From NCBI GenBank assembly GCA_964035015.1, contig OZ035998.1, positions 26,472,917 to 26,536,916 of the forward strand: a stretch of DNA of 64,000 nucleotides, in the 5' to 3' direction. The notes beneath the pieces are model-generated. The model saw only the letters and a list, made by a program, of their open reading frames with translations. It was not told where the DNA came from and ran no database searches. Position numbers and translations under genes: made by a program. Positions 19,801 through 27,849 of the stretch are shown here, piece by piece. Each line of letters starts with the position of its first letter. Positions within the stretch are counted from its first letter, which is position 1. This stretch comes from Corallium rubrum (Eukaryota; Cnidaria; Anthozoa; Scleralcyonacea; Coralliidae).

Positions 19801-20165
19801 GGCTCGGAGTTAGGAGCAAAGGGTTCGGAGCAGGAGCCAAAAGCTCGGAGCTAGGAGCCAAGGGCTCGGAGCCAGGAGCCGGGGGCTCGGAGCCAGGAGT
19901 CAAGGGCTCGGAGCCAGAAGCCGGGGGCTCGGAGCCAGGAGCCGGGGGCTCGGAGCCAGGAGCCGGGGGCTCGGAGCCAGGAGCCAAAGGCTCGGAGCCA
20001 GGAGCCGGGGGCTCGGAGCCAGGAGCTAGGAGCCAGGAGCCAAGGGCTCGGAGCCAGGGGCTCGGAGCTACGAACCAAGAGCTCGGAGCTAGAACCCTGG
20101 GGGCTCGGAGCTGGGAGCCGGGGGCTCGGAGCTTGGACCGAGGGGCTCGGAGCTAAAAGCCTGGA
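19800..20165. repeat. 21-bp GC-rich minisatellite inside the Polinton
   Basis: Tandem units of GGAGCCAGGAGCCGGGGGCTC with variants, about 17 copies. The period of 21 bp keeps a seven-residue Pro/Ser/Glu repeat open on the minus strand (19,598-19,987 and 19,851-20,225); those frames are a consequence of the repeat and not taken as genes. Confidence 0.85.
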
Positions 20166-20207
20166 CTCGAATTCAAGGGTAGAAATATACACATATATAC
20201 CTAGCAT

Positions 20208-20815
20208 TTGTTTGGGAGAAATCATTTTGCCACTGATAGCCTCCGAAGCAACATGCCCTACGCCTGTGATATTTGCGGAAAGAACTATTATAAACCCTTT
20301 AATTTACGGCGCCATTTGGAAGATGTCCACGGAGAAAGTCACTCGAGGAAAGCAACACCCGTGGTCAATGGATCAACAGTTATGCAGCATCCTTTTACGT
20401 GCATAGTAGCCGGATGTACCCAGAGTGGTAAAACTGTATGGGTAAAAACGCTTCTGGAAAACGCCAAAACTACGATTAATCCTCCTCCCGAACGTATCAT
20501 TTGGTGTTATGGACAATGGCAGCCCATGTATTTAGAAACGATCAAAACAATACCAGGCATCGAATTCTATGAGGGTATACCTTCCGACATTGACTCCAAT
20601 AATTTTCTTGAAGTCTCTCAACGTAACCTGATCGTCCTCGATGATCTCATGGCTCAATCAGGGGGAGATAAAGGTATTGCTAATTTATTTACTAAGGGAA
20701 GTCATCACAGGAATCTCTCCGTGATCTACATTGTTCAGAATATATTTCATCAAGGCAAAGAAACAAGAAACATCAGCCTCAACGCACACTATATCGTACT
20801 ATTCAAGTCTCCGAG
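20208..20815 (+). CDS. Polinton packaging-type ATPase with N-terminal C2H2 finger (first part, interrupted)
   Basis: FtsK/HerA-superfamily ATPase of the DNA-packaging kind. Residues about 18-43 form a C2H2 zinc finger (YACDICGKNYYKPFNLRRHL and following His). At about residue 66 comes Walker A (AGCTQSGKT) and at about 143 Walker B (LIVLDDLM), then QNIFHQGKETRNISLNAHYI. At 20,815 the gene is cut by an inverted-repeat transposon (20,816-21,926) and resumes at 21,935. The open frame after 20,815 to 21,005 is transposon sequence. Such ATPases pack DNA into capsids in Polinton and related viruses; no capsid gene is visible here. The finger fusion is unusual. Confidence 0.82.
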
Positions 20816-20984
20816 TAGTCTCCTTCGCAGACGTCTTGTGGGCTTTTGTGCCCGCCCACCAACGTCTGCTCTACGGAGCACGAAATTCCTTTCTCTTTGT
20901 GTACAGGAACCAATCAAATTAAACATTGTCGTGCTAAATATATTAATAAAACCATCCCGGGCCGGGCGAGTGTTGTTATGTGAA

Positions 20985-21480
20985 ATTTGTTTAGTCGAAA
21001 GCTAATATTTTGAAAAGTTTAACTTAGAACTTCGCGAAATTTACGAAGAATAATGCTTTGATTATGTTCTTTCTGCCGATACAATAATTATGCGTGAAAG
21101 TCAGTGTAAAGCGTATAAAGAGCGTAAGAGAAAGATTGTAAACAAAAAGCTCAAACGTGTACAAGGATTGTTTTGTACGAACCGCCGGGACTAGTTTACT
21201 TCAAAGCTAATATTTCGCGTAGTATAGCTCAGAACTTTACGAAATTTACGAAGAATATTGTTTTGACTATGTTCTTTCTGCCCATACAAATAATTATGCG
21301 TGAAAATCAATGTAAAGCGTAAGAGCGTGAGAGAAGTTAAAGGTTGTAGACAAAAGCCCAAATGTGTACAGGGATTGTCTGAAGCGAACTAGTTTCTTTG
21401 AAAGCTTATATTTTGCGTAGTATAGCTTAGAACTTTACGAAATTTACGAAGAATGGTATTATAAATGTGTTCTTGATACC
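20985..21480. repeat. Three diverged tandem sub-repeats of ~220 bp
   Basis: AAAGCTAATATTT, TAGAACTT.GCGAAATTTACG, AAGAAT and ATTATGTTCTTTCTGCC recur in order from about 20,998, 21,205 and 21,398. One more copy, inverted, occurs at 44,670-44,887. All lie outside the transposon termini and have no clear coding content. Confidence 0.75.
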
Positions 21481-21516
21481 CGTGTAAATAGATCTGCGTG
21501 TACGTTTTTGAAAAGA

Positions 21517-21705
21517 CTACAAGTTTCGGCGAAATGTCCCAAGCGAATAATAAATTTTACGGGGATGTCTATCCTCCTTCGCAGATGCCATGTGGGCTAC
21601 AGAACCGCCGCTGAATACAGCAGAAATCCCGATTTTTCGCAGTTTGTTGACCTGGTCTTTCATTAGGCTCACAAGCGGTGAGACAACCACGACTATAGTA
21701 TATGA
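21517..21705 (-). pseudogene. RecQ-like helicase fragment carried by the transposon
   Basis: Minus-strand frame with VVVVSPLVSLMKDQVNKLRK and ISAVFSGG, the motif Ia region of RecQ-family DNA helicases (SPLxSLMxDQ). Only about 60 codons remain: no Walker A or DEAH box. It could be captured host sequence or the remnant of a helicase gene of the autonomous parent. Confidence 0.7.
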
Positions 21706-21934
21706 CCAGCAACTCCAGAAGACCAAAGGCAGGGCTTGATATATTTAGTTTGCTACTCCGAGTTTCACGCCTCGATAAACTAGATCTTGAAGGTCAATCG
21801 GTCAGCTTCCCAAAATTTGGGAAGTTAGCTGTGATTGGTCCGTTTCAGGAAAGGAATTTCGTGCTCCGTAGAGCAGACGTTGGTGAGCGGGCACAAAAGC
21901 CCACAAGACGTCTGCGAAGGAGACTAGTCTCGAG

Positions 21935-22703
21935 GGATAAGCAACAAATTTCTGTCTTGGCACGGCAGGTGAACCCAGGTCATGTCCATAAATTTATGAA
22001 GAGTTACGAGGAAGCCACAAGTCGCCCTTATGGTTATTTAATGCTTGATCTAAAGCCGACTACGGACGACGATCACCGCCTCAAGACCAATGTTCTACCT
22101 GGAGAAAATAGCTCCAGCCTGCAGCAACAGCTGGGTAGTTTCATACAAAAGCAATCATATCAAATACCTCCGATTGTTAATGCCATGTACAATACAGAAC
22201 AAAAAATGCAAGATATTGTACAAGCGCCACAGTTGACACCTGAAGAAAAGAGCATACTTTACTCCAATCAGCTAGGACGTTTTCTGACGTTTCAAAACCA
22301 ACTGCAAAATCAGTCTCAACCTCTGACTAATCTTCAACCTCGGAAAAATACAGAAAATTTGACACCGGAGATAAAGCAAGAAACTGACGATCTTCCGTGG
22401 GGTTTCCCTGCTACACCTAAAACCTATTTTGTAACACCGCCTCCTACCGTTGAACAACCGACGCTTAAACATAATTTCTTTCATAACTGGGAAAGTTTGG
22501 GCGACCCAACAGAGAAAGACTTGGCAAAGATGACTCCGGATGAAAGAGAAGAGTATGAACACCATCTAATGATGACTAGATCAAAATATTTACCCATGAC
22601 AAAAGAAGATGTGTCCCAATTATCATCAGAGGACAAGAAAGATTATCATGCTACTTTTAAAATAAAAACCCCTAAATATAATCTAAGAAGCAGACCTTAC
22701 TAA
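21935..22703 (+). CDS. Polinton ATPase C-terminus fused to the tail protein
   Basis: After the transposon, the frame continues with QISVLARQVNPGHVHKF, YGYLMLDLKPTTDDDHRL and NVLPGE, the usual end of the packaging ATPase. Without a stop it runs on into a second unit: AMYNTEQKMQDIVQAPQLT (a short helical domain I remember as a separate small protein in related elements), then a Pro-rich linker, the TPDEREEYEHHL segment and the basic end. The last ~125 codons lie in the terminal inverted repeat. Open upstream codons before 21,935 belong to the transposon. Confidence 0.75.
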
Positions 22704-23524
22704 AACTTTTTATATGTATATGTTTGAACGAAAACCGAAATAAATATTTTAAACTGATTGTTGTGAATTCTGTCTTATGCAAAATACACGCTAATGACTT
22801 TCTCGCCTAGACCTGCCCATGCATTAATACCTCTTCATGCCCCTTATTATCCCCCCAAAACTCATGATCACCCCTAAAATGAATTAAATATTCTACTTAT
22901 ATGCAAATCCTGTTATGTTTTGGTCATTAGTAACTTTAACGAGTTTTCTCTTTTGTGTCCTGCACGTGCACTGAGCATAAATACGCAAATATCAGCCGTA
23001 GCAACGCTTTCAAAGTAATAAACCGCTTTGGGTTTATATTTCCACACTTAAAATCGTTCTTCTTACGACTTCTCGAATTGATTCCTCATCCAAGGATTCG
23101 TATACTCTATACACTAGGGTAGATAAGCGATAATTCGACCAAAACTGTTAACATTCATCTCTTCGTAAATAACACTCAGATTACTTAACCAAAAACCCGC
23201 TAAATTCCAGGTTTAAGATAAAAAATATAAAGTGTCTCTATCCATTTCTGTTTCGTTCCTCTACAAACTAGGCCAAAGTAAACGATAACTCTCTAAACAG
23301 TTATTGCCACAAAACGTGTATAAGACTGTTTGATCATTTAGGTTCTAACTAATATAATATTCAAAGTCTCCATATTATTCAAATAATATTCAGGTTTCAC
23401 CAGAGCAGTTGTCTCTGCCAATTCAGACCCTTCGGGCGTCACACCACCGTGCATCACACCGAATATTTAATGAGGCGGCATCCCTTTGAGTGCTATATGG
23501 GGGGGGGGGGGGGGGGTATCTACT
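22330..23524 (+). repeat. Polinton right terminal inverted repeat
   Basis: Partner of 17,332-18,550. Ends with a G run (about 23,500-23,516) and TATCTACT. The G/C run is longer than on the left end, as expected for a slippage-prone homopolymer. Confidence 0.9.
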
Positions 23525-23771
23525 GCGGTCAGTGTTGTCTACCATGAGCAGAAGGACTCAAATTCGCCATTTGACGCCACGTTCAAATGGCCACACTTTT
23601 CATAAATCAAAGATAATAGGAGCAAGCGGTCCAGTTATATACAGGTCAGTGGTGCTGACCCAATTTGTGGGTCAGCTACCTGCAAATAGGCAAAGAAACA
23701 GGTTATAAATCACTATTTACGTCATCAGGAAAAGGTTAAGGAAAAGGTGTGGAATATGGTGGTGGAGTGAG

Positions 23772-24032
23772 CTAAATGAAAGAGAATCGCTCATTAAGGC
23801 CGTGAGGGTGAATGGCACCAAGTTTGTAAATGAGACGCATTTCTTGTTTACGACGAGTATCGTTACAACCTGTAATGGGTTGAATAGCGCAAATTTTAAT
23901 GTTAGAAAAGGAGTGGTTGGCACTGTTGAAGTGCCTGGCAACAGGTTTGTTTTGCACATTGTTTTTGACATCACGAAAGTGTTCAACAAACCTGTCACCT
24001 AAACGTCTTCCAGTTTCTCCGATGTAAAGCAT
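23772..24032 (-). CDS. Penelope GIY-YIG endonuclease domain, inverted copy
   Basis: 86 codons: MLYIGETGRRLGDRFVEHF, KPVARHFNSANHS and DTRRKQEMRLIYKLG. The YIG core with the following Arg and His-Phe-Asn pattern identify the GIY-YIG nuclease carried at the C-terminus of Penelope-like polyproteins, which nicks target DNA. The upstream Cys motif and RT are missing. It is the mirror of the plus-strand copy. Confidence 0.88.
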   Translation of the reverse strand: MLYIGETGRRLGDRFVEHFRDVKNNVQNKPVARHFNSANHSFSNIKICAIQPITGCNDTRRKQEMRLIYKLGAIHPHGLNERFSFI

Positions 24033-24143
24033 GGGACATTTACTGCAAGAGATACAGTAAACGAGGTTACAAGAGATACAGTAAATAGTTTCACTTGCAC
24101 TTCCTCCAACCTCATTTACTGTATCTCTTGCAGTAAATGTCCC

Positions 24144-24404
24144 ATGCTTTACATCGGAGAAACTGGAAGACGTTTAGGTGACAGGTTTGTTGAACACCTT
24201 CGTGATGTCAAAAACAATGTGCAAAACAAACCTGTTGCCAGGCACTTCAACAGTGCCAACCACTCCTTTTCTAACATTAAAATTTGCGCTATTCAGCCCA
24301 TTACAGGTTGTAACGATACTCGTCGTAAACAAGAAATGCGTCTCATTTACAAACTTGGTACCATTCACCCTCACGGCCTCAATGAGCGATTCTCTTTCAT
24401 TTAG
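24144..24404 (+). CDS. Penelope GIY-YIG endonuclease domain
   Basis: 86 codons nearly identical to the inverted copy (MLYIGETGRRLGDRFVEHL; EMRLIYKLG; stop after LNERFSFI). It lies in the expected position for the end of a Penelope ORF, about 250 bp before the hammerhead-like motif and the 3' terminus. No RT precedes it, so it is a fragment. Confidence 0.9.
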   Translation: MLYIGETGRRLGDRFVEHLRDVKNNVQNKPVARHFNSANHSFSNIKICAIQPITGCNDTRRKQEMRLIYKLGTIHPHGLNERFSFI

Positions 24405-24653
24405 CTCACTCCACCACCATATTCCACACCTTTTCCTTAACCTTTTCCTGATGACGTAAATAGTGATTTATAACCTGTTTCTTTGCCTATTTTCAGGTAG
24501 CTGACCCACAAATTGCGTCAGCACCTGCACACAGGCTAAAATTACATATTAATTTATTTGTTTACTTTGTTTTTATTGGCTTACATGTGTTCACGTGATT
24601 CCCATTGTAGCTCTGCTATAAATACGCGTGACCACATGTGAGTTGTTTACTAA

Positions 24654-24693
24654 TTTCTCCTGACGAAGGGCCTTCGCTCGAAACGTCGAGAAG
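24654..24693 (+). ncRNA. Hammerhead ribozyme-like motif, right Penelope end
   Basis: Stem I TTTCTC (24,654-24,659) pairs with GAGAAG (24,688-24,693). CTGACGA is at 24,660-24,666, stem II GGGC/GCTC with loop CTTC at 24,668-24,679, GAAA at 24,680-24,683, self-complementary ACGT at 24,683-24,686 and the cleavage C at 24,687. The layout matches the minimal dimeric hammerheads known from Penelope elements. Confidence 0.72.
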
Positions 24694-24755
24694 ATTTTTC
24701 TCTGTTTTTCAGGCCAACGCGACTTAACCCTGGTAATATTTATAATTCTTAATTT

Positions 24756-25880
24756 CGTCGATATGTTTCAATAAGCTGTTAACATTCAAATTAGCAATTT
24801 TAAAACCCTTTAATTTGGCAACGCTATGCAATGTAAAATCATAATTACCTGAAGTTGGGTTATGCCAACTAAAATCATAATTACCTGAAGTTGGGTTATG
24901 CCGTTTAGCTGCGTCTAACGGCAAGGTTTCCCGTGCATCGGGGCGGTTGTTGTCTGAGATGCTAACTGCACTATAGTATTTGTCCTAACTGGTGCAGTGG
25001 AGATTGAAAACCCTTCGTGTGCTTAGAGTTTTTTCCCGAAGGTCTGATAAATTTAATGAAGCTAGTAGCTAAGTAGGCAGATCCCTTAGGATTTAAGTGT
25101 AGCTTGCTGCCATTGAGGCAAGATTCGTCTATATGTGTGAGTTATCGATAACGTCAAAGCTGTTTCTGTGCGCCATTTCCTTTTACTTCTTGTTGACCTC
25201 AGATTGTTTCATCGACACGTTAATATCTTCTCTGTGTGTAAGGCTAGAGATGCCTATTTTCGCGTTCTGGAATTTCTTGCGAGTCTTCAGCGCCAGGTTT
25301 TTTATTTTTGTCACACAGCAATCCCCACTTTCGGCTGGCAGGTTATTCGTCCTTGCATGAAGAATTACATGTGTCGGTTCAATATTGGTGATGATACCGT
25401 CGATCCCATCGCTGATTTGGTCACAGGTTTTACCTGGAAACGAGCGCTGGAAACGTACACCGTTTTGTTGGAGAGTTTTTTTGGGTCTATTTGCTTGATT
25501 ATGGAGTCTCCGATAATCATAATAGCAGCCCTTTGTGTTTGTTCCGGCTGATCGCGGGAGGCATGTCTTTGACTCGGCGGTATTCTTGTTGATGTTTGGC
25601 TCGATCGTTTAGTAGATCGATGAACAGTTGTTTCGGGAGTCTCGTCCCCTCTTGTTACAGAGCAGTCAATCTCATCGTCATCCATTCCAGTAGCGATTAC
25701 CAGTTGTTATTGTCGTTTCAGAAGGTTCCGCTTCGCGGGAAGTTTGAATTATCGAAGTTTGCATCTCATTAGCTCGAGCAGTTGATATGAGTATGAGTTC
25801 TTCCAATGAACGTTTCAGTTCCACGTTTTGAACACGTAAATCAGTCATGGCCAGAAATTTGCGACATTGAGCCATTTTAT
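24756..25880 (-). pseudogene. Host LINE, 5' block: SGNH-esterase ORF1 and start of ORF2
   Basis: From ATG at 25,875 ORF1 encodes a short coiled coil (LRVQNVELKRSLEEL), a Ser/Thr/Arg-rich linker, and MIIGDSIIKQIDPKKLS, the GDS block of SGNH hydrolases found in CR1/L2 ORF1 proteins. The rest of the esterase decays from about 25,450. ORF2 starts near 24,880 with KGFKIANLNVNSLLKHIDEI, the first strand of the APE endonuclease, and is cut at 24,755 by the Penelope insertion. A 36-bp direct duplication lies just before it. ORF1 aids RNA binding; the esterase substrate is unknown. Confidence 0.82.
24831..24902. repeat. Two tandem 36-bp copies
   Basis: AAAATCATAATTACCTGAAG followed by TTGGGTTATGCC occurs twice with a 36-bp period, just upstream of the LINE ORF2 start on the minus strand. 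It keeps the reading frame (12 residues). Confidence 0.85.
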
Positions 25881-25899
25881 GACCAGCGGCTAACTACAT

Positions 25900-26730
25900 C
25901 AAATTGACAATAGCAACAAAGCCGTTTGCGGCCAGACATTCCACTTTCAATCCTTCATTCTTTCTTAAAATATGATTATTGGTTTGTTCAAAATCTTCAA
26001 CGTTCGCTAGTTGACTTCTTAGTCGTTTAAACTCAAGGAAAATGCTCTCAATTGGCAATTACGGATCGAAATTGCGAAACGGAGTCCCCGTTGCGCAATA
26101 TAAAAAGAAGAGGAATCATATTTCACGTTGAGTCACGCAAGAGACAAGAAATAAATATAGAAATGCCCACTACGCTGAACAAAAATATCGCAGCCTCCAG
26201 TAAAATAATGTACGAGAAAGCGCGTCGTCAGGGTTATATTTTGGTACCTTTTCCGAAGAAATCCACCAAATACAACGTTGAATATTCTACAAAGATGGAT
26301 TTCTATTTCGCGCTACTTCACTTACAGCGGGCCATCTCCTCATCCTTAAAATACTGTATATTCAGGAGCAAAATGGATGGTCAAACAACGCGCGACTTAG
26401 TATAACGAAGAATCATTGTGTAGTACAATACTTCAACTTTGCTACTCAAGGTACACAAATGGACTAGCGATGCTGTGTAACTCGCTACATAACCGTAAAG
26501 ATCAAGGTATTCGTCTTTTCTTCTAATAAACTATGATTTGCAACGTTAGCATATGGCTAGACTAGCCCTAGAGTTCGTGTTCAGTTTGGAAACGTTAAAT
26601 TTACGAAGATAAACATCAAATATAGCTTGAACTATTCATTTAATTATGTACCGGCTAGAACAAGGTGCACAAAATTTGACTTATCTTGCGGTTAGACTTC
26701 TGTTTCAATTCTTGTGAAATGCGTAGACTA
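25900..26730. other. Unassigned region upstream of the LINE
   Basis: Holds a 117-codon plus-strand frame (26,052-26,405) with no recognised motif; otherwise AT-rich. It may include the LINE 5' UTR (25,880-26,000). Confidence 0.4.
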
Positions 26731-26734
26731 ATTA

Positions 26735-27254
26735 CTTGTTATTGCTAGCCGCCATGTTTTTCCGATGTTGCGCATGCTCAGCATCGCGTGTCGCGAATTT
26801 CTGGCCATGGTTATCAGTTTCTAGAAGTTCTACCCTGGATTTGAGCTCTTCGTGGATTTCAGGAGTGCATTCTGCAGCTCGATCTTTCTTTTCGTCGTGT
26901 TGTTTAATTAGCTTCATTATCATATCTTTAATAGCCGCTACATCACTCTCAACCGATTTCATGTCGGTTTTCACTGTGCAAATGCTCTCCACAACGTGTA
27001 GAAGCTGATCCTCTTCATCACTTTCGGCATCGTTGAGGTCCAGACTTGATAGTTCGTCCTCTATCGCCTCCGAATCGACTTCAACACCATGACTTCGTAA
27101 AAATTGAGTGGCCTTCGTTCGGCTTAAGAAGCTCTTGTAGATTTGTTCGGGCGATCCGCCTACAAGCCCCTTGACTTCATCTCATGTCTGAAAGATCCCG
27201 GTTCTAGGCCCTTTGGCAACAGCATAGATCTTCTTCTTTTTGCTTTTGGTCACC
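26735..27254 (-). pseudogene. RNase H1 N-terminal-domain / coiled-coil protein with an internal stop
   Basis: From ATG at 27,254 the minus strand reads a Lys-rich start, then KIYAVAKGPRTGIFQT, a TGA stop where Trp is expected, and DEVKGLVGGSPEQIYKSFLS, RTKATQFLRSHG. This is the RNA/DNA-hybrid-binding (viroplasmin/RNase H1-N) fold: YAV.KG...GI...W..........G.....YK.F. An acidic linker (DLNDAESDEEDQ) and a coiled coil (about 26,990-26,760) follow to a stop at 26,735. No RNase H catalytic domain follows. Either a degenerate host gene or an ORF1-like protein of an unknown element; I favour the latter weakly. Confidence 0.65.
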
Positions 27255-27292
27255 ATAAATCAAGAAATTTCAAGCTTTCCTAAGACTCGCTC

Positions 27293-27389
27293 AGACTGAC
27301 TGACTGACCGACCGACCGACCGACCGACCGACCGACCGACCGACCGACCGACCGACCGACCGACCGACCGACTGACTGACTGACTGACT
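27293..27389. repeat. (GACC)n microsatellite flanked by GACT repeats
   Basis: GACT units on both sides enclose about 17 GACC units. An Arg/Ser/Val minus-strand frame here is only the translation of the repeat. Confidence 0.95.
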
Positions 27390-27495
27390 CTCTTGGCTTC
27401 TGATTGGTCAGGTATACTCGTTATTGGGGAAAAACATCTCAGAAAGTCATAAAACAAAGGATTAACAGATAAAAAGCAAGGTAAGTTGAATTCGT

Positions 27496-27722
27496 TCACA
27501 AAAAACGAGAATGTACTTAGATTGCTTCAAATTTGGTGTAGATATACTCCATAGGAATAAGCGAATTCTTTTTCGTATTCGAAAATGTCAAACTGAACAA
27601 TTTTCCATTACTTTCAGGCCAATGTTTTCATGATTTCATCACTCGTAGTCTCGTATATAAATTTTAGATGACACCATGTTTGGCTAGTTTCCAGGTTTTC
27701 CCTGCAGCGTGAATATGCCGTG
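27496..27722. repeat. Dispersed ~200-bp repeat, copy 2
   Basis: Second copy of 1,098-1,305, same orientation, with a ~30-bp insertion relative to it. Confidence 0.7.
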
Positions 27723-27784
27723 GCTTCTGATTGGTCAGGATAGGAATATTCTAGTTATAAGAAGGTTCGTCATTGGATGACGCT

Positions 27785-27845
27785 ACCAGTGGTCTATCAC
27801 CAATAGACCATTAGTGTGGTCTATCACCAATAGACCATTGGTGCT
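27785..27845. repeat. Twin GGTCTAT...ATAGACC hairpins
   Basis: TGGTCTATCACCAATAGACC occurs twice in tandem (about 27,791 and 27,817), each able to form a 7-bp stem. Confidence 0.8.
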
Positions 27846-27849
27846 CAGC

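Larger units (their letters stand above)
20816..21926. mobile_element. Inverted-repeat DNA transposon inside the Polinton ATPase gene
   Basis: The 1,111-bp element starts TAGTCTCCTTCGCAGACG and ends with its reverse complement; the terminal repeats extend about 80-90 bp. Flanks are GTCTCCGAG (20,807-20,815) and GTCTCGAG (21,927-21,934), a duplication of 8-9 bp with one base lost. The ATPase frame resumes correctly at the right flank. Duplication length suits hAT, P or MULE families; no transposase is present. It holds three tandem ~220-bp sub-repeats and a minus-strand RecQ-like fragment. Confidence 0.85.
17332..23524 (+). mobile_element. Polinton/Maverick-like element, internally reduced
   Basis: The 6,193-bp element starts AGTAGATA and ends TATCTACT, with the 6-bp duplication GCGGTC on both sides (17,326-17,331; 23,525-23,530). 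Polintons are known for 6-bp duplications, AG...CT ends and long terminal inverted repeats; here those are about 1.2 kb. It carries a packaging-type ATPase and small Polinton-associated proteins. It lacks DNA polymerase B, retroviral-type integrase and recognisable capsid genes, so it cannot move alone. A poly-C tract of variable length follows the first ten bases of each end. A 1.1-kb transposon splits the ATPase gene. Confidence 0.88.
23651..24525. repeat. 875-bp near-perfect palindrome with GIY-YIG copies
   Basis: Symmetry centre at 24,088: GGTGCTGAC at 23,651 mirrors GTCAGCACC ending at 24,525. Arms are about 417 bp with a spacer of about 42 bp (24,068-24,109). Arm differences are few (for example FVEHF against FVEHL). 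It replaces the simple junction seen at the left Penelope end, so it arose inside the right arm. Confidence 0.88.
16197..24742 (+). mobile_element. Penelope-like element with inverted ends, host of a Polinton
   Basis: The 8,546-bp unit is flanked by a 13-bp duplication, TAATTCTTAATTT (16,184-16,196 and 24,743-24,755). The left end is an inverted copy of the right end: the AATATTACCAGGGTTAAG side at 16,222 mirrors CTTAACCCTGGTAATATT at 24,723-24,740. Both ends carry a hammerhead-like motif. The only coding relic of its own is the GIY-YIG endonuclease (two inverted copies, 23.77-24.40 kb); no RT is present, so it is not autonomous. Inverted terminal copies and target duplications of 10-15 bp are typical of Penelope elements (established). 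Subtracting the Polinton leaves about 2.35 kb. Confidence 0.85.

Noticed and set aside
19598-20225. Long Pro/Ser/Glu-repeat protein frames on the minus strand
   Set aside because: They are direct translations of the 21-bp minisatellite, which stays open in several frames; no start context or domain.
26052-26405. 117-codon plus-strand frame as a gene
   Set aside because: No motif, no splice or promoter support, and the composition is like the surrounding AT-rich DNA.
27260-27499. Arg/Ser/Val repeat protein
   Set aside because: Translation of the GACC/GACT microsatellite.
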